The notes under the pieces were generated by a model that was not told the DNA's origin, did not search any database, and was given only the letters and a program-made list of their open reading frames with translations. Of a stretch of DNA of 64,000 nucleotides, positions 46,073 to 58,122 are shown one piece after another; position 1 is the first letter of the stretch, and each line of letters begins with the position of its first letter. Position numbers and translations under genes: made by a program. This DNA is from Metallyticus violacea (taxonomy: Eukaryota; Arthropoda; Insecta; Mantodea; Metallyticidae). The stretch spans positions 6,420,001-6,484,000 of the forward strand of contig CM060841.1 of NCBI GenBank assembly GCA_030762175.1. Direction: 5' to 3'.

Positions 46073-46609
46073 ATATAGGGAGGAGGGGAGGGGGGAATTA
46101 GTGGGAAAAATTTAAATCTTGGATATTCGTTATGTAACTATAAAGTTCATCGTATTCTGCTTCAAACGTCCGTCCCTTGTGTTTGTTTATGTTTTAATCG
46201 ACCGCTTTCTTTCTCTCGTTCACAAGCGCAACGGAAAATATAATTAATATTAATAGTTCCGTACTCACGAAGTACAAGGGAAGGTACTTCTGGATCATGT
46301 ATTAAAGAATCAAAAACGTCTACCCTGTGGTGTGTAAAGCATAAAACAGCAATTTTCACCGAAAATGGTAGTTACGTAATATTGCTTATTTAAGTGAAAC
46401 TGGTCTAATTAATGAATGCTCTGTTACTATGTAATGCGTCTTAGTGCGTTTGTATAAAAGGCAAATCTAAAATGGTTGCTTCAGAAAAAGAATATCGCTG
46501 TTCAGCTGGCAAAGCCAACTACACGGTAACACTTGTTTGAGCGTGGAGGAGTCAATTTATACATAGTCACGTATCACAGGCAATTAAAGTAACCTCAGCG
46601 CGCCACTGG
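46073..46609. other. AT-rich intergenic sequence
   Basis: Nothing recognised beyond a G-rich patch at about 46.08 kb. Confidence 0.4.
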
Positions 46610-46835
46610 TGGGTTCTACTCAGCTCCCATTTCTTTGGTTCAGTTATAGGGTCTTAATTGTCAGAATAACATGCTGGAACTCCTTGGGGAAACCTGTTTT
46701 AGGGACTCCGTCTGTGTCCACGCCTCACTTCTGTATCCTGGCCTCCCGGTGTCAATTTCGTCCCGTAGGTGACCCCACTATGGGCACAGACACAAACGGC
46801 CAACCGTTGAACAAGTGTGAACTTCCATAGCATCC
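46610..46835 (-). repeat. Family D dispersed repeat, copy 3
   Basis: On the minus strand: 'GAAGTTCACACTTGTTCAAC', 'GGTTGGCCGTTTGTGTCTGT', 'GACACCGGGAGGCCAGGATA' and 'GGACACAGACGGAGTCCC', in the order of copies 1 and 4. The 3' half is missing. Confidence 0.6.
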
Positions 46836-48593
46836 TCCTTCGCTCCTAACTATACAATTTAATATGTCCACAGCGAAAAATATATTAAACTTGCAGCTGA
46901 GTCAGAGAGACACCGGTTATTTTCATTTTCAGCACAAAATGCCCTTTAACATCAAATTAGCATCACTTTCTACTAACAGTCCTTCAGTTTCTTCACACAT
47001 CGACGTTTCCATGAATGCACTAGAGCATTCGAAAAGTGGCAGGAATTGTTTCATAAATCTCAATATTGAAAGTCTTGAAGTACTCGTATGTTGTAAATGC
47101 AGTGACTGTTTCCTCATTTGTAGTAAGTAAACGCCCTAAAAATAGTCTGTAGGTACGAACAAATGTGTTTTATGAAACTCCAAGTTACAAGAGAAAAAAC
47201 AAGGTGGGTGGGGGCATTTCGTCGACCACGCACTGTAGAGCCATGGTTGAAAGTAATGTGACATTTGTACCTCATTGTAAATGCTCTACTCTGATTACTT
47301 GGAAAGTCAAATAATCTCTGGGAGACATTCGCTTTCAATCAAGAATTGACATCCAAAGAGCTTTAGATCGATCAGTGAGATAGATAACCGAAATAACGCT
47401 GCAGATGGACTGTGGCGTCTTCTAACGTATTGTTGACACAACAGGAAGACTATATGTGAAGTGTGTTAAGTAAATAAATGCATTGTGAATTATATTGCTA
47501 CTATTTTCGAATGCCCTAATATTAACAAGTTTCTGTCCAATCATTTGTATAAGCTATTCCCGCCTTAATGGGATTTTAGATAATTTCCGCTTGAGGTATC
47601 TTCCAGAAACACTGTAAAAATTATTAAAATAAAGCGAGTTTATGATTTTATAGAAATATTTACAACATTATATTGTTACTAGGACAAAGAGTTCGTTAAT
47701 TTTATTAACTAAATTTAATTGCATAATAAGTGAGTTATTGTTTAACCACAAAATATAGGAAGAAAAGATAATAACACAATGTTCTTCAAAGCTCGTCCAC
47801 TCGTTTCGTAGGTCCAGCATTTGGATTGCTGTCCGTCGTTTTAATATTTTCTACTATGTGTAATATTAAGAACGTCGTACCACATAAAAATAGGAAAGTA
47901 ACGGTAACTATTCAGTGCGGTCTGCGTGTAAGATGTGTACTAAATGACACCAAGGTAGTGTAAGCAAAATCTATCATTTTCCCCGAACTGGGTACGTCTA
48001 ACAGAAAAATTGCATGCTCTCCACAACTGTAAAACACTATTCCAAAAAACAAAGTTTAAATCCATTATAGGGATAGGTAATAGTATTTTTTTAAGTTGAA
48101 ACCAAATGGAAAAACATTAAGTAGCAAATCAACTAGGAAAATAAAAAAAATGTACTCATAACAATAGAATCTTACACTAGATCGTTACGCATTGCAAAGA
48201 AATGAACCTGTTAATATGCATAAATAAGAAAACAGTTCGATAAATGCACGCTCTACAACTGCTACTACTTCCGTAAAATGTTTTGGTAAAAGTAGCGAAT
48301 CTCGAAGTGAAGTCAAAAAGCGGCAATCATGCCAAATGGTAAGGGATTATCACCCTTAAAACAGGTGGCAATGAGTAGAACGTGCATCCCGACAGTTAGT
48401 GCACGGAGTATTCCAGTTAAAAAAGAGGCAGCAGCCTCTGCACTCCGACGTGAACGGGAACCCATGCTAGTGCCTGAAACAGCAAGTGAAATAGCTGACT
48501 TCTGCGGCCTATTTCACGAAACAACTAGCGCAATTCCACCTGCTTCATAAACATTCATCGTAAACCTTATCATTTGTCACTCGTCAAAAATAT
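46836..48593. other. Intergenic sequence with two unassigned open frames
   Basis: Frames at 46864-47130 (+, 88 residues, with an opposite-strand shadow at 46929-47117) and 48329-48550 (+, 73 residues, MPNGKGLSPLKQVAMSR...) are more coding-like than most. I recognise neither. The second is followed closely by a SINE-A. Confidence 0.35.
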
Positions 48594-48850
48594 CCTATAC
48601 CCAAGATCGCGGGATCGAACCCGACCAGGACGGATGGATTTTTTTCCGGAGTAAAAATCCAAAGTATGGCTTCCTTCGGAAGGAAAGTAAAGCCGTGGGT
48701 CCCGTGTCGTACATTTACGGCACGAAAAAGAACCTCAAGCCTGAAAGAGAGGCCTCTGAGCAAAATTTGTCGGCCGTTTCACGCCCTGAATTGAATGGGA
48801 CGCTGATGACCTGAGATGTTAAAGAGCGTCCATAAATAAAATCAATAAAA
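48594..48850 (+). mobile_element. SINE-A copy 7 (5'-truncated)
   Basis: Starts in the tRNA-like head at 'cccaagatcgcggg', then a good B box (GGATCGAACCC) and a nearly consensus body and tail. The first ~45 bp are missing. Possible short direct repeat 'gtcaaaa' on both sides. Because the body is close to consensus, this insertion is probably young. Confidence 0.92.
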
Positions 48851-49061
48851 AAAATTGTCAAAATTTCTAGTGTAGCAAATGTGTCCGAGCATCGAGAAGG
48901 CTATTTCCGGCATATTTATTACTCTGTAGATTGTTCGTTGATGCGATTTTGTTTACGCGGTATGTATTTCAAATCGTATATTCAAGCCAAGAAATAACAT
49001 TATACCTACCATATCGAAAAGAATCTCTAGTATTCAAAACAATGTAAAAGTGCTGCAGTTA

Positions 49062-49241
49062 ATTAACGAGCATAAAGAAGTACTTATTTGGACAATTCTC
49101 CGACAAAATTACAAAGAAAGACAAAGCAGAAATGTGCAAAATAATAACGCAAACTGTGAAAGCGTTGGCGTTAATTACACCGGAAAAGATTATGCATCTG
49201 TGGGGGACACATTTTGATCAAACATTAAGAAAGCTACATTG
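49062..49241 (+). pseudogene. Possible Myb/SANT-like DNA-binding fragment
   Basis: One frame reads 'IKKYLFGQFSDKITKKDKAE', 'MCKIITQTVKALALITPEKI' and 'MHLWGTHFDQTLRKLHW'. It resembles the Myb/SANT-like domains found in Harbinger-type transposons and insect regulatory proteins ('FSDxITxxDKxEMWxxI...NA'), with Cys where Trp is usual. It ends at 'cattg|gtaagtgg', a good splice-donor consensus. It could be an exon or a transposon relic. No start codon or partner exon seen. Confidence 0.3.
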
Positions 49242-49504
49242 GTAAGTGGTTTTATTTTACATTCATATTATTGTCAGCAAATAATGGTGTAAGTAGCTCA
49301 GTTTCTAAGGTATTTTTCAGGCAAAAGAATATATATTTCAAGAGGTACGGCAATGGATGGCGGATTTGACTGCTCATATTGCATAAATAACCCGTAATGA
49401 GGTTTATAATTAAAATGAGTCGAGCTTAATTGATAGAATCAATACCTAACCTAAAATATGTACACTAGTATGTAAATTCACCATTAGAAATTCACGGACA
49501 TAAT

Positions 49505-49788
49505 ACCGCCACGAGTGGCCGAGGTCGTTAAGGCGCGGACTCGTGAGCGGGAGGTCTGGGGCTCCAATCCCGCCAGGACAGTTCTCCCTGACTGAGGTTT
49601 TTTCCAGGTTTTCCTCAGTTCTCATAAATGGCAAATGCCGGGGAAGTACCCTGAACTTAGGCCTGGAACGTTTTTTTTTCCTTAAAAAATCGTTTTTTAA
49701 TATAGCATTTTGTTTCATGTGTCATCAGTGTCCACCGCCTGTGGTTCCTCAGTAGTAAAAACGGACGTTAAAAACTATTAAAAAAAAA
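49505..49788 (+). mobile_element. SINE-B copy 7
   Basis: Complete: 'GCCACGAGTGGCCGAGGTCG', B-box-like 'GGCTCCAATCCC', body with 'ccctgaacttaggcctgg', 'tcatcagtgtccaccgcct' and 'tcagtagtaaaaacgg', and a poly-A tail. Probable 9-bp duplication 'ggacaKaat' at 49496-49504 and 49789-49797 (one mismatch). Confidence 0.92.
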
Positions 49789-49797
49789 GGACAGAAT

Positions 49798-51465
49798 TCC
49801 AGTAGTTAACGATCACAATATTAGAGATCTAATGTTTCGTGAAACAGAACACTGATTAAACAAAATCGCAGCGGGTAATATCAGTCTGCCGCACTGATAA
49901 CTAGTCATAAGTTGTAGAAACACACACTAGTAAAATAAATAGTTTTACTACATCATGAGCTTCTTGAAGCATCACATGGTCGTTCTGTGTGGAATGCCTA
50001 CTGCCGAGTACTAAGTGATCTAGAAAATGTCACGCAGTCACCAAGTTTCAGGGCTTTAATGTATAAAGATGCTCTATATTGCATAAAGCTGAACCGTAAT
50101 AAAGCTTGACGTTAGTGAACCGTAGCTATGAGAGAGAGAGGTGGTACACTGTGCTCATGCTTGCTCAAGTCACATGACTGGCAATAACAAGGAACTGTAG
50201 TGTTTAAATATAAACGAAGTCTTGCAGTCTGTTAAATGGGTTCGGGTATATGACATTTCAGATACTGATGTTCAGATATTCTACTATGTTTAATTCAAAG
50301 ACCTCGTTTAAATATTTCCAATATTTATTTCACATTTATAAAAAAGTATATATTTTCAAAACCAATACAAATAAATTAATGACAATTTGTATGTACTAAA
50401 CACAAACAAATTTGACGTGTATGCAACATTTTAAAAGATTCCATTGACACTTCAATGTAGGCTTGATTTATTATTTGTAGATCAATGCTAAATCATAATG
50501 ATAGGCAACACAGTTCCCTCTAAACGTTTGAATCCTGATATTTTAAAGTAATTACCTATTTATTGGAATTTTCGCTAAGTTTAGTAATTGTGTATGGCAA
50601 TAAAAGCGTTGGTGGTATTAAATGACGTCGCCGCCGATGTAGACGCCGACACGTTGGTGGTCAAATTTGTGATGCTATTAATGAGACGCCGTCGTCGTTG
50701 CTGCGGTCGTAGACTAATAGCGCTACAATATGCTCCACTAGTTCAGGATTTGATAATGTAACTGAATTTTCAGATTGATGTTTCTGGGGTGAAAGGAGCG
50801 TGATTTTAAGTATAAGAAAATCACGGTGTTTATTAATGTTTTGTATTACTACAACAGTACACTATTTCTAATGCTGTAGTTATATACTAGATACAGACTG
50901 AATACAAGACAGACGAGTTATAATTTATGTTTCTCTCCCGAAAACTATATATGGATAATTAATTCACACTCGTAATTCCTATCATTTTACCACAAATAAT
51001 TTTGTAATTTCTTCCAGCAAATGTTAATTGCTACTCCTCTTTATGTAATGTTAAAATACTATTTCTGTATACGGAGTGAGAACCACGATTTTTGCTAATG
51101 GAGTTTAAAACGCAACTTCTCTCGACTGAATCCAACGCATAACTAAACATTTAAAGATGAAAACAGTCACTTATATATTGTAATAATACTATACGTTATA
51201 ATGCATTATATTTTCATTATACGTATACTAAGCGAATAAAGTTTCTATTTAGTCGCAACAAAGCTATCTGTCTGTGTTTCATTTTTGGTACACATTATTA
51301 ATGTTGTTACGCTTGTCATTGGTTGAGTCACTTAGTATTACAGGTTTCTTATCTGTAGTTAATCTTTTCATATTCTTGGCTATGTATGTGTTCATTTGAA
51401 TCGTTACATTTTTATATTATAAATATTGTCGTAAAGGCCTACAAACAAACATAAAGCATACATTG
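49798..51465. other. Mostly AT-rich intergenic sequence
   Basis: A CG-rich patch at 50.62-50.73 kb contains repeated 'gccgcc', 'cgtcgtcg' and 'gacgcc' motifs and could be a small regulatory island, but that is speculation. No gene recognised. Confidence 0.35.
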
Positions 51466-51868
51466 CATTAGCCCTTGTCTGTTATATGAAATCTATACAA
51501 ATGAGCTTACTAGATTTATGCGATTTAAAACTATTGCCAACGAATATTTTGTTATTTGAATTGAAAATTAAAGCCTTTACCTAACATAAAAACACGTGCC
51601 AATGAACTTATTAAATTTATATGATTAAAAACATTATCATATGGTTGTTTGGAGCTTTAAATCGAACATTATAGCCTTTATCTTATGTAATACAATACGT
51701 AAATGAACTTGGTAAATTAACACAATTACATAGCTATTACTATTAAATGTTTGTGGCTTTATATTGAGTATTATAGTCTTTACGTAATATACAAGCATTG
51801 AAAATGAACTTATTTAAAATAATGCGTTAAACAACTGCTATTAATGAGTGTTTAGGACCTTAAGTCGT
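51466..51868. repeat. 101-bp-period tandem array
   Basis: Units start with 'atgaRcttRntaaattta' at 51501, 51602, 51703 and 51804, exactly 101 bp apart. Each has 'attatagYctttaY' near its end. A partial unit precedes the array and the last unit is cut short at about 51868. The array lies about 420 bp upstream of the candidate first coding exon. Confidence 0.85.
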
Positions 51869-52286
51869 TTCAAATGTAAGAAGAAAAAGTTTCCTGTTGG
51901 CTTAAACAGGTGGGGTGGCAGTTATCTTGGTTCCCTCCACTTTGACGACACGCAGTGACTCGAGCACCAATGACGATCGCATCACTTTCTTTTTGTTCCC
52001 CTTGTGCTCTACCATCTATTGAGCGGCGTTTCAGTTCACCTCCAACGTCCCACCAGAGTTGTAGCTCTTGCACTTTTACTTTGGCAGCACCAATGGCCTT
52101 TAATCGTTGATTTTGGGATTATTGTTTACGATAAGCAAAACGTCGAAAAAGTGGATAAATGTACACTACAATCTGCTCTTCATGAATCCCAGCAAGTTAA
52201 AACATTGTCTTATTTAGTTAAGGTTTCCAATAGAACGTTTAGTCCGCGAGAGGGCATACAACTATACCAATTACATCTTACTGAAG

Positions 52287-52617
52287 ATGGCGATGTTATT
52301 GCTGAGATGGTGTTATATCTTGCTTGCAGTTTCCCGCGTTTGCAATGCGGGAATAGGAACAAGTAATGCCACAACACCCACCGTAGTGTTTCTCTCGCCG
52401 CAACAAGACGTTTCTGCAGCTTCCGATGTTTGGTGGAGAGCCTATACGAATCTTTCTTCAAACAGCGAACTTGTTACTGGGAAAACATTTTCGCCTTATA
52501 ATCTTTCGATTATTCCTGATGGAAGCTGGTCTTTTAGCAGCTATGGCTTCTCTTCTCAACAACAGCAGGCGCAGGTTGCAAAAGCACAACTCGAATTTGA
52601 TGGAAACCTACTTTCCG
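52287..52617 (+). CDS. First coding exon of an unidentified secreted or membrane protein (partial)
   Basis: The ATG at 52287 sits in a favourable context (A at -3, G at +4). It opens a frame starting MAMLLLRWCYILLAVSRVCN, a classic signal peptide with a Leu-rich core and likely cleavage after 'VCNA'. The next ~90 residues are Ser/Thr/Asn/Gln-rich with several N-glycosylation sequons (NAT, NLS twice), 'VWWRAYTNLSS' and 'QQQQAQVAKAQLEFDGN'. There are no cysteines after the signal. The frame would stop just past 52617, but 'ttccg|gtaagt' is a near-consensus splice donor giving a phase-1 intron. I do not recognise the family. No later exon is evident in the remaining 11 kb, implying a long first intron. 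It could be the ectodomain start of a receptor or a secreted protein; expression is not shown. Confidence 0.65.
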
Positions 52618-54960
52618 GTAAGTAAAAAGTTGAGCATGTGTGAAATTTAAATTTACCAGTGTTTCTCATATATATTAAATCGTTTTTGCAGAAACTATAT
52701 TTTACAAGTGACCAGCATTTAGTTTTTTTTATTAGCTCGTGGTAAACATCTTACAGCAGCATTATTATAACTATTGTAATATATATAGAAATTGTAAATA
52801 ACTTATTGTTTAATTCATAGCATTTAAAAAAAAGCATAACATTTCGTGCAGCAAGTTGGATTTACTTAATTACACTGGTATGAATTTTGAATTTTTTTTT
52901 CAGTTTAGTAAGAAAAATTATAGTTTTTAATTAATTTCAGTGCAATTATTCCGAATATGTGTTCAAAGTTTCTTACAACGTCAAGTTTCTCTGTAATTTT
53001 TTAAATAAAATAGAATTTTTTTCAAAATTACTGATATTCATAATTTAATTGTTAAATATATGATGTAAAAATGTAACTAATATGGACTTTCTTTAGTTAA
53101 TCGATGTGCCCTTAATCCGAATATGTATTCAAAATTTCTGTATCGCCTCAGGTTTTTTTTTTTGTACTTTTCAAAATAACAAACTGTCAAAACTTAAACG
53201 AAAAGTTTAGAAATGACAAACAAATTTATAGTTAAAATATATATTAACACGACAGTCCAATTTATAATTAATTCTTAAGCCTTAATTATTTAACAAAAAT
53301 TCCTCATTATGATTCAGCAATGCACAAGTCATTAATTAAACCCGTTATTCTGTTGCAATGCACTAGTTCACCATTTTAAAAAAGAAATATTACAAACTCT
53401 GCCTCTCTGTCTTTACTACGAAAACACATTACCTGCTTATTTGTTCTTCGGCGGCACACTTCACACTATTGCAGCATTTAGTTCTCTCTTATCAAAAATA
53501 TAAACACTCAAAGTGTTTATCCATACGTCTCCAATGAAGGAAGAAAGAACATGCACATAAATGCCGGAATAAAATTATTGTATATGAAGAAAAAAATACA
53601 ATAATTTGTTTCAATTCTTGAATGTATATAACAGTGTATTTTATAGCACTTTTATGATTTAATTAACCCTAAATTACTAGCTTTATAATAATTCTAATTT
53701 TATTACATAATGATATATAGATAATAAATATCGATAAAAAATTCCGGAATTTTCAAAAAATCTTCCATTTCTAAACAAATCTAGACCTTCTGAAACAAAA
53801 TTAAATATGAATTTCATTATTATCCATAGTGCAGAACTAAAAACTGTAAGCATTTTTCTGCATACTAATATTATTTAAGAAACATCCAAATACAGTTGTA
53901 TCTAAAATTAGAAAATGTCTACATGCTTTGATTTTCAGCCTCGTTTTTCTGAGGGAGAAGTTTCGGAATACTGTTTATTAGCTCAATGATGAAATTACTG
54001 TTTTTGAATAACTGCTTTCTGCTTCCACATACTCATTTTGTCTTGCATTTAGTCAAGTTTTTTTTTTATCTACGTCTTTAAAGTATATCATATCACGTGT
54101 TTCCAACTATTATTACGCTTTCTTACGCACTAAATATTTCCCTTGAATAATACAACATAGTTCACGTCTACTTAACCTATTAATAACTTTTTATGAAAAT
54201 GCAAATATTTTTTTCAATAAAGAGTAGTGCTGTAAAACAAATGGAATGGAAAGAATATCATAAAGCTAAAAATTAATCAAGTATAACGCACATTTGCAAG
54301 GGTTTACCTAGTGAAACATTACAGTGTATAATTTATCTTTAGCTTCGCATTTCAATGTCAGGGAAACACCTGACATTATTTTCGTCTTTTCCTAATTGAA
54401 TCTGACAGCGTCACCTATTCCTTTACGCTCTGGTGTCTTTTCCTCTTTAATTCTGATTTGCTGTTACTTTCTGTGAGAGATTTTTAAATTGTCATTAAAA
54501 TATATTTTTGGTTGTTTATATGCAGGTTTTCGAAACAGATAGTAGGTCTGTAATAGCTAAAGTTTCAATATATATTTGTTAATTTTATTTTTATTTAACT
54601 TAATACTTATTATGTTGTTCCATAGATTTGTACTTAAAATGCCTTACTTCCCTCTTTAGTTTTTGTAGAGCTAAGTTGAGGCAATTATTTTCTGGTGGTG
54701 ACATTCCGAAAGTTTATCAGTTCCCTTCAGGAAATAGTTTCATTAGGGCTGGTAGCTATGTTTAGAAACATTTAGTGTGCCCTTTAACAGAGAAAATTAT
54801 CGCTCACTTAAAGTTGAATTTTTCATAATTATAATTAAAATATATATTAACGCGACGGTTTAATTTATGATAGTTTAAAATTAATTCTTAAACCATAATT
54901 ATTTAACAAAAAATTACTGGAGTAGATTCAAATGTCCAACATTTTATTTGCCACTGAAAA
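52618..54960 (+). other. Presumed intron 1, AT-rich, with short direct repeats
   Basis: A related ~75-bp segment occurs at 52931-53002 and 53096-53170 ('ccgaatatgtRttcaaaRtt'). A ~75-85-bp segment at 53233-53305 recurs at 54833-54918 ('aaaatatatattaacRcgac', 'taattatttaacaaaaa'). There are no open frames of note. Confidence 0.5.
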
Positions 54961-56244
54961 GCTTGCGCCGTTTTGATGCTCTGCTGTGATCTGTTGGGCG
55001 CGCGACAGAGGAAGCCCGTTGTTCATTGTTGTGGAACGTAATATTAGATAAAAATATTGTCTGCTCACGTGATGTTTTACATCTCGGTTACTATAGCCAG
55101 CGGCGCCAGTTCTTCAAGTCCGCTTCCAAAAACCTGTTTAATATCTTACTTTATAGAATGCTGGAACTGTCGTACTTCCTCGGTTCAACAAGCGTTTTTA
55201 TTTATCCCTATGACAACCCATTGTGGGCATTCTCCTTGGCACGACGGTATTGCAACGGACTTTTGATACGTTGTCCAAATGAAGATGAATGTAAAGAAAA
55301 AAAAAATGATGGTGCACCTGGGAGGTTCTTAAACAAAACAGACCGTGGAAATGAGCTCTGAGTCCTTGGCGCCTCAAAGCTATCTGTCATTTTCGCTATC
55401 TCAGTGTATGGAAGGAAATATATATCCAGGCAGCTTGACCTGATCGGGAAGAACAGCTTACAATACCTCCTCATTATCAGTCGCAAACGGTACCTCTAGA
55501 TCAGGGAGGCGGTCCAAGCAAGCATCTGGAAAATACGTGCTGATTGACACACCACACCGCCAATATTTTCCTTTACATTCCAAATTTCCACTTGTGCTAA
55601 ATTCGGAAGTGATTCTGCTGGCGAACGTTCAAGATTTGCATCAACATTTTTTCTCCATCAAAACTGCGAGCTTTCTCTCGTGCTTTTTCTTTAGCATTGA
55701 GCCAGTAGATTCATAGTAGAGCACAATTTCTTCAATTGCAGTTCGGAAGGATGCATTTGATCAGGAACCATGTCTAACCCAAACCGTCCAGGATACCAAC
55801 AGCAATCCAGAGAGTGGTATTTATAGGTTTGACCGGCAAAATCAGGTGGCGTGAATATTATCAGTTTTATGTTAAACACGTACAATGGATCTATAATGTT
55901 TTGGGGGGAAGGGGGGACTTACCACCGTTTCTTTCAGTTGCCTTTATCCTAAGATAGGTTTCATGTAGTATTTGCTCTTTTTATAACCCCGATAACGCAA
56001 GTTATCTGATATTCCTCAAATGAATTTTCTTCCTTTGGAACAAAGAACAAATATAACTGAGAAGGTACTTTTAAAGAACACAGAGCTTACAGCTTTAACA
56101 CGATTTATTCATTTGAAGATATTTTGAATAAATATATCACCTATAGTCAAACTTATGAGAACATCACGACTTGAGTATACCACGAAAAACGCTGGATCCA
56201 GACTGTAAAAGACCACAGCTAAATGTTAATGATGACGATAGTAG
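54961..56244. other. Less AT-rich sequence, unassigned
   Basis: Several overlapping frames (55026-55361 and 55057-55266 on plus, 55208-55486 on minus) compete in 54.96-55.5 kb, and none matches a family I know. The base composition suggests an old coding fragment or transposon. Confidence 0.35.
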
Positions 56245-57000
56245 ATATGGTTATCATTCCAACTCTCGGAGTATTTCTGCGTCCATGAGCACACAGTGCA
56301 TTCCAGGCGTCATGGCATGACAGGCTGCTCTATCCTTCGTTTTGGGATCGCTGTGGGTTTGTGGGCTCTTCGAAATACTCCATAGAAAGACATCCAGCAT
56401 AATCAAATGCGACATAGGCCATTCAATGCGATCGAGATGTTGAAGGCGGTGAAGGAATTTGCCGTGCAACATTCTCGCCAATGCGAGGTCCTCTGACATG
56501 CCTACAAGTATTAACTTCCTTAGGAGGAAGTGTAGAAATCTGCAGCCCGTCAGACGAGCAAGTAAGGCCGAATGATAAAAGTCTCCGAGAACCCTCATGT
56601 CAACATTGACACTCCAACGAGCGATGACTGTATCGTCATTGGAGAAGATCTCCGTCGCACCGAATGCTGCTGCGATCTTCTCCGGGAATCTGCATTAGCG
56701 ACATCTTCTTTCGAAATTATCCCCAGGGAGTTTCTGCACGAGCACAGAATTCCACTCGGTGTCCCAAGTGATGCCCAGTGATGGCTCTTATATTCAAATG
56801 CGGATTATCGTGCAATCGTCAGAGAACTTTGTTTTCATATCTACTACTGATCCTACCCATTGACGTTCTGGACCTCCGACGTGAGAACTACGTCCCGGAG
56901 TACTTGAACGCTGGACAGGCGACGATCCCGAAACCGTTCTCTGCAGCGTTTTCTCGTCTCCAGTGTCAGCAGATTTGGACCATGTTGACGTTCTCTACTT
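56245..57000 (-). pseudogene. Probable Tc1/mariner-type transposase relic
   Basis: The minus-strand frame at 56254-56598 contains 'LDRIEWPMSHLIMLDVFLWS' followed by 'ISKSPQTHSD'. This aligns with the 'xxxIxWPxRSPDLTPLDFFLWG...LKS' block of DUF4817-type transposases, with the Asp in 'LDVFLW' corresponding to the third catalytic residue. It continues to a C-terminal 'VLMDAEILRELE'. The stretch from 56.6 to 57.0 kb, less AT-rich and broken in every minus-strand frame, is probably the upstream part. No TIRs found. Confidence 0.45.
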
Positions 57001-57242
57001 GATGGATAATATGTGTCAGATGTTGAACAATGGATGATTACGGACGGCAGGATTCCAGCTTTTAATACCTAATGCTGTGGAGCATTCTGTTCGGATCGAT
57101 TACGTATTTCTTGTTGTATATAACTAGATTCTTGTAGAAGTAACTGCAATCGAACTTCGGAATTAAAACATACTAAGTAGAACCAGAGACAAAACCCTCG
57201 TAAGCAGGGAATATGGTATATGCAAATTAATCACTTGATTAA
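57001..57242. other. Short intergenic sequence
   Basis: Nothing recognised. Confidence 0.4.
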
Positions 57243-57474
57243 TTGGATCGATGATTTTTTTCGGCCGTAAAAATCCTAAGTATGGCTTCCTTCGGAAGGA
57301 ATATAAAGCCGTAGGTCTCGTCTCGTACATTTACGGCAAGAAAAAGAGGCTCAGGCCTGAAAAAAGAGGTATCTGAGCAAAATTTGTCGGCTGTTTCACG
57401 CCCTGAATTGAACGGGAGACATTGATGACCTGAGGTGTTAAAAAGCGCCCGTAAATAAAACAAATCAATAAATA
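57243..57474 (+). mobile_element. SINE-A copy 8 (5'-truncated)
   Basis: Begins after the tRNA-like head at 'ggatcgatgattttt' and keeps the whole body ('cgtaaaaatcctaagtatgg', 'tctgagcaaaatttgtcgg') and an A-rich tail of 'aaataaa' units. The promoter boxes are absent, so it cannot be transcribed by pol III from its own promoter. Confidence 0.9.
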
Positions 57475-57909
57475 AGAGCTCCACCTACCTATTTAAATTT
57501 ATTTTCGTTATTTAAACACGTGGCATATTGCTCCACCTGCGTATACCACCATTATTTATTTAATACAACAAGAATTTAATTTATATTATTATTCGTCTGT
57601 TTATTGTTGTATCTTTTTAAATCATTATTTTATACTAATATATAAACTCTCCGAGTTAGAGTATTTCGAGGAAAACAAATATTTTGTCCACCCCTAGGCG
57701 TATTGCGCGTTACTACAACAACGCAAGTTACTATGTTACTTGCTTTGACACTAGTTAATAGAATCTACAAGACTCCATGCAGCGCGTAAAATAAAAGATA
57801 GGCTTCTCATTCAAAGGCGAATTTATCTGGATTTCATAATGCCAGCCACGAGCTCTAAGCCTCATGTATTGCATCCTTGCTTCGTTCAACACAGTAACAT
57901 TATCTTCAT
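57475..57909. other. AT-rich intergenic sequence
   Basis: Nothing recognised. Confidence 0.4.
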
Positions 57910-58051
57910 GAATTTATGTACTTAAAAAGGTTTAAAAATGGAATAGTACTATGAAAAAAATCGAAAGATGCAAATGATGTGAATTTATGTACTTAAAAAG
58001 GTTTAAAAATGGAATAGTACTATGAAAAAAATCGAAAGATGCAATTGATGT
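57910..58051. repeat. 71-bp tandem duplication, nearly perfect
   Basis: Two adjacent copies begin 'gaatttatgtacttaaaaag' at 57910 and 57981. Over the 71-bp unit I see only about two differences (for example 'gcaaatgatg' versus 'gcaattgatg'), so the duplication is recent. Confidence 0.95.
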
Positions 58052-58122
58052 GGCAATGTAAACATATCAAGTCATCTCGCATCTAACAAATTTCCTGTCT
58101 CAGTTTTTTACTTATTTATTTT

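Noticed and set aside
52004..52366. 120-residue plus-strand frame overlapping the candidate exon
   Set aside because: It uses a different frame from the signal-peptide ORF, has no domain or donor at its end, and is more plausibly 5' UTR.
55026..55486. Competing open frames on both strands at 55.0-55.5 kb as a second gene
   Set aside because: None has a recognisable family, clear splice sites or precedence over the others; left as unassigned.
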